Source of the DNA: Gammaproteobacteria bacterium
Lineage (GTDB): Bacteria > Pseudomonadota > Gammaproteobacteria > SMWH01
Assembly: GCA_004357005.1 (NCBI GenBank)
Contig: SMWH01000139.1
Location: 1 to 18,204 of the forward strand
Length of the DNA: 18,204 bases
Direction: 5' to 3'
In this document: positions 7,440 to 13,576 of the stretch, one piece after another
Layout of the letters: each line of letters opens with the position of its first letter
Position numbering within the stretch: the first letter of the stretch is position 1
Made by a program: the position numbers and the translations under genes
The notes under the pieces: generated by a model
Database searches by the model: none
What the model saw: the letters and a program-made list of their open reading frames with translations, nothing else
What the model was told of the DNA's origin: nothing

Positions 7440-9191
7440 TCAGTTCGCAGCCACGTTCTGCGCGATCCAGGCGTCGATCTTGCGTTCGAGCACATCCAGC
7501 GGCACCGCGCCGGAACCCAGCACCGTGTCGTGGAAAGCTCGGATGTCAAAATCATCTCCAAGAGTTTCTTCCGCGCGCGTGCGCAACTCGCGGATTTTCA
7601 GCTGACCGATCTTGTAGGCCAGCGCCTGTCCCGGCCAGGCGATGTAGCGATCAATCTCGTTGACGATGTCGTGCTTGGTCTTGGCGGCGTTGGCCGTGAA
7701 GAAATCAATGGCCTGCTGCCGGGTCCAGCCCCTGTAGTGCAGCCCTGTGTCCACCACGAGTCTCACCGCCCGCCACATGTCATAGGTGAGCGCGCCGAAT
7801 TCAGAATAAGGATCCTGGTACAGGCCCATTTCGTAACCCAGGCTCTCACTGTAAAGCCCCCACCCTTCGGTAAACGCGGTAAAGCCGCCGTAGCGGCGGA
7901 AGTTGGGCAACTCACCCAACTCCATGGCCAGGGAGATCTGCAGGTGATGCCCCGGCACGGCTTCGTGCACGGACAGCACTTCGATCTCGTACTTGGGCCG
8001 CACCTCGGGTTTGTAGAGATTCACCCAGTACCAGCCGGGCCGGCTGCCATCGGCGGCGGGCCGCGAATAATAAGCAGTCGTCGTGTCCGGGGCGATGGAA
8101 TCGGGAATGGCGCGCACGCCGTAGGGCATGCGTGGCAACTTTCCGAACAAACCCACCAGCTCCGGGTCCAGCCGTTTGCTCGTCGCGAGGTAGGCCTTGA
8201 ACAAAGCATCCGGGTCTTCGTAATAGAACTGCGAGTCGGTGCGGAGGAAATCCAGGAACTCCTCAAAGCTGCCCTCGAATTCCACCTTGTTGATCACCCG
8301 TTCCATCTCGCCGTGGATGCGTTCCACTTCCTCCAGACCGATCTGGTGGATCTCATCCGGCGTCAGACCCGTCGTCGTATAGAACCTGACCCGGTACTCA
8401 TAGAAATCCTTGCCCGATGGAAACGAGGAAGCACCCACGCTGTCACGGGTAGCGGCCAGGTATTCCTCATTGAAAAATTCCTGAAACCTCACATAGGCCG
8501 GCAGCACGGTCTGTTCAATAGCCTCCAGCGCGTCGGAAGAAAGCCGTGCGCTGGTCTGAGTGTCGAAACTGTCGGGAAACTTTTTGAACGGCGCGTAATA
8601 AGGACTGTCACCCGGGTGTCCCACGAGCTGGGAGGCGATCTGATCCGGGATGCGCTCCATGATCACCCGGGGCGGCACCACGCCCTCGTCCATACCCCGC
8701 TGCATGAGCGCGATGGTCTGGTCTGCGTAAACACCGAATCGTTGCAGACGTCCGATCCAGTCCTCATAGTCCTTGCCCGTCTGGAACCGCAGACGGGTCG
8801 TTATCTCGTCCTGGTTCTGGATACCACCGCGCTGGTTCAAGGGAATCAGGAACATTTTGTACTGATGACCTTCGACTCGGTTCTTCAACTGTTTGCCGAA
8901 CAGGTCATAGTTGAGCTGATCGTCCCCGCTCAGCGCCGAGCGGTCGATGGCCTCCAGGCGACTCAGCGCCTTTTGGTCGCCCGCATGGCTCATGGCCACG
9001 GCCTTGAGACTGCGGTCAGGCCACTGGTCGTTGTAACGGCGATCCCCCAGTTGCGAGGCCCAGGTGGGGTTCTCGCGCATGGTGCGCTCCCACTCGTCGC
9101 CGAAAAGCTCGTGCAGCGCCTCAGTGGCGTCATCGGCAAACAGCGGGCCGCTTATCACGACGCAAAGAAAAGCCATCAGATATTTGTTCAT
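7440..9191 (-). CDS. DUF885 family exported metallopeptidase-like protein
   Basis: A 583-aa protein whose first residues (MNKYLMAFLCVVISGPLFA) form a signal peptide. The frame stays open upstream to 9482, but that part reads through the REP doublet and the end of the M1 gene, so ATG 9191, preceded by AGGGAA, is the start. The family motif HEAVPGHHLQ is at 409-418, with TEGWGLYSE at 441-449. In DUF885 these supply an HExxxGH-type metal site (H409, H415 or H416) and E442, suggesting a zinc-dependent peptidase. Family members are usually periplasmic or lipoproteins; direct biochemistry is sparse. It follows the M1 aminopeptidase in the same direction, so both may act on exported peptides. Confidence 0.93.
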   Translation of the reverse strand: MNKYLMAFLCVVISGPLFADDATEALHELFGDEWERTMRENPTWASQLGDRRYNDQWPDRSLKAVAMSHAGDQKALSRLEAIDRSALSGDDQLNYDLFGKQLKNRVEGHQYKMFLIPLNQRGGIQNQDEITTRLRFQTGKDYEDWIGRLQRFGVYADQTIALMQRGMDEGVVPPRVIMERIPDQIASQLVGHPGDSPYYAPFKKFPDSFDTQTSARLSSDALEAIEQTVLPAYVRFQEFFNEEYLAATRDSVGASSFPSGKDFYEYRVRFYTTTGLTPDEIHQIGLEEVERIHGEMERVINKVEFEGSFEEFLDFLRTDSQFYYEDPDALFKAYLATSKRLDPELVGLFGKLPRMPYGVRAIPDSIAPDTTTAYYSRPAADGSRPGWYWVNLYKPEVRPKYEIEVLSVHEAVPGHHLQISLAMELGELPNFRRYGGFTAFTEGWGLYSESLGYEMGLYQDPYSEFGALTYDMWRAVRLVVDTGLHYRGWTRQQAIDFFTANAAKTKHDIVNEIDRYIAWPGQALAYKIGQLKIRELRTRAEETLGDDFDIRAFHDTVLGSGAVPLDVLERKIDAWIAQNVAAN

Positions 9192-9225
9192 GTTTTCAAT
9201 TCCCTGGTTATGGGCGCGCCATCTC

Positions 9226-9288
9226 GTGCGGGAGCGGCATTCTTGCCGCGACTCCTTATCCATTCGCGGCTGGAAAGCCGCTCCTACA
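9226..9288. repeat. REP-like doublet (BIME) between the M1 and DUF885 genes
   Basis: Two short palindromic units lie in opposite orientation. Unit one (9226-9253) has the stem GCGGCA/TGCCGC preceded by GTGCGGGA. Unit two (9262-9288) has the stem CGGCT/AGCCG followed by CTCCTACA. Read on the minus strand the second unit begins TGTAGGAGCGGCTTTCC, close to the well-known REP sequences of pseudomonads and xanthomonads (TGTAGGAGCGGCTT...). A head-to-head pair is the usual mobile unit of RAYT-mobilised REPs. It lies in the 115-bp gap between two co-directional genes and would fold in their mRNA, which could change the ratio of the two products. Confidence 0.8.
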
Positions 9289-9306
9289 AAGCCGCGATTC
9301 CTTAGC

Positions 9307-12000
9307 TCAAAGATCAGCCAGGTACGAACGGGCTTTGCCCTGCTGGGCGGCTTTGAGCGCCGCGCAGTTCTCGACGGTTTCGATGACCTGGGCGAGCACG
9401 CGTGGTCCGCCGCGCATGCCCTCGACGCGGGGCTCGAAGAAGGCCTGTAGCTCGACGGCTTTTTCGCTGCTGCAGAAACCACCGAAACTCGCGGGAATCC
9501 AACTCAGATGCCCCGTAGGCATGAGCTCCGTCAGGGCGTCGATGTTGTTCTGCATCCAGTTCCAGGTGCTATCCAGCTTGCGGGTATCCCAGGCGATACG
9601 GGCGCCGGTTGAAGCCTCATCCACACCCGCCACGGCGAACAACAGGGTGCGGTATTCATTGGAGCGAAGATCCGGATCCAGCAGCAAATTTCGTCCTCTG
9701 GCGAGTAGCGCCGGGTCACGGGCACTGCCCAGCGCCGCCAACAGGATTGGCCGCATGGTGCCGTCGGTGCTCTGCCTGAAGCGGGCCAGCAACTCATCGA
9801 ACAGTTCCGCGTCACCCTCCTGCATGGCTACGATAAAGGCCGTCCGCATCACGTTGGTATCGATCACATCGGAGAACGGGCCATCGTGGTCCAACGCCTG
9901 GGTGACGAGACGCGCCAATTCGCCCCGCACCACCGGATCCTCACCCACCAGCGCCAGGAACTTGACCAGGTTGCGCCTGAGTTCCTGCGTGTTGTCGTCG
10001 TTACGTCCACTGAAAGCCAGCCGGACAAAAGCGTCCGCATACATGTCCCGGGTCACGGCTTCGAAACGCGCGCGATCCGCATCGGAAGCAGCCAGGTTAT
10101 TCCGCATGTAAATGAGCATGTCCATGGGCTTGGTAATCACCCGCGGGTCGTTCGCGTTGGCCAGGGGTCGCACGGCGTTCACAGCTTCCGCCATGTTCAG
10201 ACGCCCCGCGTCAAAGGCCGCGTTCACGCTGTCGGCAATGCTCATCAGCTCGCGGTCATTAAAAGTGTCGGCCGGCGCTTCATTCAATGCCTCATAGGCC
10301 TCCGCCGGCATGCTCCAGCGGTAGTAACCGGCGGCATTCGCATTGGGCAACACCCAGTCCGGACAACCGCTCTCGCTCAGGGGCAGAGTCGCGGTTTTCC
10401 TGGTCACCATTGCGCATTCTTCCTTTTCCACGCCTTCCACCGCGTAGCGCATGCACACGGGTATCTCCCAGGTACGATCCGCATCGGCTTTGGAACCCAG
10501 CGGCAGATAGCGGGACTGCTGGATCCGGGCGATGGCGTTATCTGCCACACACGACACACTGACATCTATGTTGGGCACGCCGGACTGGAACAGAAAGGAA
10601 CTGAAAGCCGAGGTGATGTCCTGTCCGGAAGCATCCGACAGCGCCTTCATGAAGTCGTTGACATCCGCGCTTCCCTCGGCGTTACGTTCAATGTGCAATT
10701 GCACGCCCTTGCGGAAGTTTTCCTCACCCAGATACTGCTCGAACATGGACAACACCCCGCCGCCCTTGCGATAGGTGATCCCGTCGAAGGCGTTGGAGAT
10801 GTCGTTGACGGTATTGATCGGCTCACGAATCTGCCGGGCGGCGCCCAGCGCGTCCTGGGGCATCGCACCCATGGAATAACGCAGCAACAGCACATCCCCC
10901 CGGGTTTCGGGGTCCCAGTCATAAACGGCTTTGTAGGCAATCCACGTGGCGAAAGCCTCGTTGAGCCAGATGTCGTCCCACCAGGGCATGGTCACCAGGT
11001 CCCCGAACCACATGTGGCCCAACTCGTGGGCCATCACCACTGCATAGTTCAGTTTCTGCTGAGCGGACGCGTTCTCATCGAACAGCAACAGGGTTTCCCG
11101 GAAGGTAATCGCGCCCACGTTCTCCATCGCCCCGGCGGAAAAATCCGGCACCGCGATGACATCCAGCTTGGGATAAGGGTAGGGAATCCCGAAATAGGCC
11201 TCGAGGGCTTCAAGAATTCCGCGCGTGTTCTCCAGTGAATAACCGAACTGGTCACCCTTGCCCTTGACCGCAATGCCGTTAAACGGCACTTCGTAGTCAC
11301 GAACTTCAGTTGGGGGAAAAGCGCCGCCGTCTACCACTTCCAGCGGCCCGACGGCGAAGGCAATCAGATAGGTCGGAAGTTTCGGCGTGGTCTGATAGGT
11401 GACCTTTTTCATTCCGTCGCCAATTTTCGCTTCGGACACCACCGGCATGTTGCCGATGGCGACATGGTCTTCCCTGACGATGACGGCGATATCGAAGGGT
11501 GTCTTGAAAGCCGGCTCGTCAAAAGACGGGAAAGCACCCCGGGCATCGATGGCTTCGAACTGGGTGAACGCATAGGACTCATCACCTTCCTCCACCTTGT
11601 ACAGTCCGCGCAGTTCCCCGTCGAAGGGTGCTGTGTAGGAAAAGTTCAGAGTGACCGTCTGGGGTGCGATCTCGCGAGGCAGGCTGAGTTTCGATACGCC
11701 GAATTCGTTGAGCTGTTCGTAGTCGACCGTGAGGGTCTCGCCGTTTTCCAGAGTGATCGAGGTTTCCTGCATGTCCATGTTGCGGGCATGCAGCCAGATG
11801 TGATCCACGGCTTCCGATACCCGCACGCGGATTCGGGTCTCCCCGGAAAAGCTCTCGCTCTCGGGCACGATGGTCAGCGTCAGGTCGTAGTGCTCGGGCA
11901 CCACGTGCTGCGGCAAACGCCCTTCGGGAATCTCGTCGGCGGCAAGCGCCAACACAGGCAGAATCAGCAATAGCAAAAGCAACAGGGGGGCACGGCGCAT
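9307..12000 (-). CDS. M1-family zinc aminopeptidase, exported
   Basis: An 897-aa enzyme with a clear signal peptide (MRRAPLLLLLLLILPVLALA, cleavage after residue 20). The exopeptidase motif GAMEN is at 290-294, and the zinc site HELGH at 325-329 with E348 in LNEAFAT gives the exact HExxH-x18-E spacing of clan MA, family M1. The catalytic domain is followed by a long helical C-terminal region (about 560-890) of the ERAP1-C type. Length and layout match puromycin-sensitive-like aminopeptidases of Gram-negative bacteria that trim N-terminal residues from peptides, here in the periplasm. The start has a good Shine-Dalgarno (AAGGAAG, plus-strand 12008-12014). It heads the M1-DUF885 pair and diverges from the HExxH gene. 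Confidence 0.96.
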   Translation of the reverse strand: MRRAPLLLLLLLILPVLALAADEIPEGRLPQHVVPEHYDLTLTIVPESESFSGETRIRVRVSEAVDHIWLHARNMDMQETSITLENGETLTVDYEQLNEFGVSKLSLPREIAPQTVTLNFSYTAPFDGELRGLYKVEEGDESYAFTQFEAIDARGAFPSFDEPAFKTPFDIAVIVREDHVAIGNMPVVSEAKIGDGMKKVTYQTTPKLPTYLIAFAVGPLEVVDGGAFPPTEVRDYEVPFNGIAVKGKGDQFGYSLENTRGILEALEAYFGIPYPYPKLDVIAVPDFSAGAMENVGAITFRETLLLFDENASAQQKLNYAVVMAHELGHMWFGDLVTMPWWDDIWLNEAFATWIAYKAVYDWDPETRGDVLLLRYSMGAMPQDALGAARQIREPINTVNDISNAFDGITYRKGGGVLSMFEQYLGEENFRKGVQLHIERNAEGSADVNDFMKALSDASGQDITSAFSSFLFQSGVPNIDVSVSCVADNAIARIQQSRYLPLGSKADADRTWEIPVCMRYAVEGVEKEECAMVTRKTATLPLSESGCPDWVLPNANAAGYYRWSMPAEAYEALNEAPADTFNDRELMSIADSVNAAFDAGRLNMAEAVNAVRPLANANDPRVITKPMDMLIYMRNNLAASDADRARFEAVTRDMYADAFVRLAFSGRNDDNTQELRRNLVKFLALVGEDPVVRGELARLVTQALDHDGPFSDVIDTNVMRTAFIVAMQEGDAELFDELLARFRQSTDGTMRPILLAALGSARDPALLARGRNLLLDPDLRSNEYRTLLFAVAGVDEASTGARIAWDTRKLDSTWNWMQNNIDALTELMPTGHLSWIPASFGGFCSSEKAVELQAFFEPRVEGMRGGPRVLAQVIETVENCAALKAAQQGKARSYLADL

Positions 12001-12105
12001 GAGTCGACTTCCTTAATTTCGGGCCTTGATTTCCGGGGCCTGATTCCACAGACCTGAGTCTCGGAACCCGGTTCTCCGGAGGGTCCGAAGCCAAATGAGC
12101 GGGGC

Positions 12106-12111
12106 AGTATA
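12106..12111 (-). promoter_or_regulatory. Putative -10 box (TATACT) for the M1 aminopeptidase gene
   Basis: Minus-strand TATACT matches 5 of 6 bases of the sigma-70 -10 consensus, about 106 bases upstream of the M1 start, in the divergent intergenic region. No convincing -35 is seen at 16-18 bases. Confidence 0.35.
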
Positions 12112-12128
12112 GCGTCCCGGCGGCGGGG

Positions 12129-12134
12129 TATCAT
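12129..12134 (+). promoter_or_regulatory. Putative -10 box (TATCAT) for the HExxH-membrane protein operon
   Basis: Plus-strand TATCAT matches 5 of 6 bases of the -10 consensus. A transcript would begin near 12141, about three bases before the GTG used as the start of the next gene, implying a leaderless or near-leaderless mRNA. No good -35 is seen, and the start codon itself is uncertain. Confidence 0.25.
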
Positions 12135-12143
12135 GCGCCAGCA

Positions 12144-12692
12144 GTGCCAGCTGAGAACCTACAACGACCCGATTCCGTACTACCGGTCGCGGCAATCCCG
12201 GTCCCCGAACTGGCCGAGTTCTTGGGGCGTTTTGGGCTTCAGTTGACCCGGGTCGCCGCCAATGCGCCCGTTCCCGGCAGTTTCTGGGGCGCCCCGGAGG
12301 CCGGACTGACCGGCGAGCGCCCCCACGCCCGGCCGGACACCCCGGTGCACTCGGTACTTCACGAAGCCTGTCATTACATCTGCATGAGTCCCCAACGGCG
12401 CCGGGGCCTGGCCGCGGACGCGGGCGGCGATACCCACGAGGAGAACGCCGTGTGCTATCTGCAGATCCTGCTGTCGGATTTCGTGCCCGGAGTGAGCCGC
12501 GAACGCATGTTCGCCGACATGGATGCCTGGGGTTACTCCTTCCGCCTCGGTTCAGCAAAGGCCTGGTTCCAGGAAGACGCCGAGGACGCGCGGGAGTGGC
12601 TGCTGACGTACGGCTTGATCGATTTCACCGATACACCGACCTGGCGTCGGCGGGATGACAATACGACGCAGCCGGAGACATTCCATGACTGA
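12144..12692 (+). CDS. Small HExxH-motif protein, putative metallohydrolase of unknown function
   Basis: A 182-aa protein translated from GTG 12144 (no clear Shine-Dalgarno; an ATG at 12133 is in another frame). It carries LHEACHYICM with HEACH at 73-77, an HExxH zinc-binding signature, and a GGDTHEEN segment with E99 22 residues after H77 that could be the third metal ligand. Other conserved-looking blocks are VPGSFWGAPEAGL (43-55), RPDTPVHSVLHEACH, CYLQILL and MFADMDAWGYSFRLGSAKAWF. I have seen this arrangement in unnamed gammaproteobacterial proteins but know no assigned function. There is no signal peptide, so it is cytoplasmic. Its stop overlaps the start of the membrane-protein gene by 8 nt. 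Confidence 0.82.
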   Translation: MPAENLQRPDSVLPVAAIPVPELAEFLGRFGLQLTRVAANAPVPGSFWGAPEAGLTGERPHARPDTPVHSVLHEACHYICMSPQRRRGLAADAGGDTHEENAVCYLQILLSDFVPGVSRERMFADMDAWGYSFRLGSAKAWFQEDAEDAREWLLTYGLIDFTDTPTWRRRDDNTTQPETFHD

Positions 12693-13359
12693 ACTATGGA
12701 CGGTTCTGGCGCCCATCCTGCTGACAGACCTGCTCAACCCGGTACTGTTCGCCTTCCTGATCTACGCGACCGGCAGTTCGCGCCCCATGCTCAACAGCAC
12801 CTTGATGCTGTTGGGGCATACGGTCGCCTATTTCCTCGCGGGCATCGTCATCGCGCTGGGCCTCGAGCGGATCATGGAAACGCTGCGGGATCCGGGCCCG
12901 CTCGTGTTCGGTTTCGAACTGCTTATCGGTGCCGCGCTGCTCTGGGTTGCGCTGAAAAGCCGTGGTGACACCGGGCGTCCGGAACCGGAAGAGAAGGCCG
13001 AACCCCTTGGCCCCGTGAAGGCCTTCGGGCTGGGGATGCTCCTCAATCTCATCGGGATCCCCTTCGCCGTACCCTACTTCGCCGCGCTGGATCAGATTCT
13101 CAAGGCTGATCTGGACGCCACCGGCGCGCTGACGCAACTCGCGATCTACAACCTGGCCTACGCACTGCCCTTTGCTGCGATCATTGTCATCCGCGCGGTC
13201 ATGGGCAAAAGCGCCAAACCGATGCTGGATCGCATCAACGGCTGGGTCGAAAAAGCCGCCGGTTTCATCATGACGCCCTTGCTGTTCCTGCTGGGCATCG
13301 CGTTGATCATTGATGCCGTGTATTACTTCGCCACCGGCCGGATCCTCTATCCCCTGTGA
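12685..13359 (+). CDS. Six-span inner-membrane protein, GAP/LysE/CcdA-like
   Basis: A 224-aa membrane protein from ATG 12685; a longer frame starts at 12655, but the shorter start gives the usual N-terminus MTELWTVLAPILLTDLLNPV. Hydrophobic segments lie at about 5-25, 38-58, 72-92, 110-132, 145-168 and 188-214, and a charged loop (residues about 93-108, rich in Glu and Pro) splits the protein into two halves. The DLLNPVLFAFLIY segment in the first span resembles the Asn-Pro motif of GAP (sulfolipid-1-addressing-like), LysE and CcdA-type transporters, so a small-molecule exporter or electron carrier is possible. No cysteine pair typical of CcdA is seen, which favours the GAP-like reading. Substrate unknown. 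Confidence 0.82.
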   Translation: MTELWTVLAPILLTDLLNPVLFAFLIYATGSSRPMLNSTLMLLGHTVAYFLAGIVIALGLERIMETLRDPGPLVFGFELLIGAALLWVALKSRGDTGRPEPEEKAEPLGPVKAFGLGMLLNLIGIPFAVPYFAALDQILKADLDATGALTQLAIYNLAYALPFAAIIVIRAVMGKSAKPMLDRINGWVEKAAGFIMTPLLFLLGIALIIDAVYYFATGRILYPL

Positions 13360-13451
13360 CCGAACAGCAACTTCGCTGGTGGCAATGGGCTTTGCTCGGC
13401 GAGTTCGCGCTCTGGATCATCGCCGCCGCGACGACCTTTCTTCCGGGGTAA
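13356..13451 (+). CDS. 31-aa single-span membrane microprotein
   Basis: A short frame starts at GTG 13356, overlapping the TGA of the membrane-protein gene (GTGA), and stops at TAA 13449-13451, two bases before the 80-bp palindrome. The product is MTEQQLRWWQWALLGEFAL followed by WIIAAATTFLPG: a polar, Trp-rich amphipathic start (WWQW) and a hydrophobic stretch of about 17 residues. Coupled start, coding-like codons and a sensible membrane segment support a real gene, possibly a regulator or subunit of the upstream transporter-like protein. It is too short for standard gene finders. No homologue can be cited from sequence alone. Confidence 0.6.
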   Translation: MTEQQLRWWQWALLGEFALWIIAAATTFLPG

Positions 13452-13453
13452 AT

Positions 13454-13533
13454 AAGGGGACAGTTCCCTCAATTCGGGAACCGGCACCGACGACCTGTTC
13501 TACGGCGCGACGAATTGAGGGAACTGTCCCCTT
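13454..13533. repeat. 80-bp palindromic element, copy 1 (perfect 23-bp inverted ends)
   Basis: The left end begins AAGGGGACAGTTCCCTCAAT and the right end is its exact reverse complement over 23 bases (13454-13476 against 13511-13533), with a 34-base central part. The right end is followed by TT, making a CCCCTTTT tail that can act as an intrinsic terminator. It separates the convergent microprotein and S9A genes. Copy 2 at 15808-15887 matches at 75 of 80 positions in the same orientation. GGGGACAGT-type ends resemble repeats associated with REP-type Y1 (RAYT) transposases, but no transposase is nearby, so the class is inference. Confidence 0.9.
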
Positions 13534-13547
13534 TTCAGGTCCTTTTT

Positions 13548-13565
13548 AGGTTCAAAAACGAACCT
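13548..13565. repeat. Second small hairpin next to copy 1 (AGGTTC/GAACCT)
   Basis: A perfect 6-bp inverted repeat AGGTTC-AAAAAC-GAACCT lies between copy 1 and the S9A stop. On the minus strand it reads GGGACAGGTTCGTTTTTGAA, repeating the GGGACAG theme of the 80-bp element, and is followed by AAAAAGG. It may be part of a compound repeat or the S9A terminator. Confidence 0.6.
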
Positions 13566-13576
13566 GTCCCGTTTAT

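Noticed and set aside
7530..9305. 591-aa plus-strand open frame antisense to the DUF885 gene
   Set aside because: Product has no recognisable domain; it is a frame kept open by high GC opposite a well-supported peptidase gene.
9192..9482. Upstream extension of the DUF885 frame
   Set aside because: It reads through the REP doublet and into the M1 gene; the signal peptide begins at ATG 9191.
9886..11238. 450-aa plus-strand open frame antisense to the M1 gene
   Set aside because: Antisense shadow; His- and Arg-rich product without motifs.
12133..12249. Short frame from ATG 12133
   Set aside because: It differs in frame from the HExxH gene, is soon terminated, and its product is Arg- and Ser-rich with no recognisable feature.
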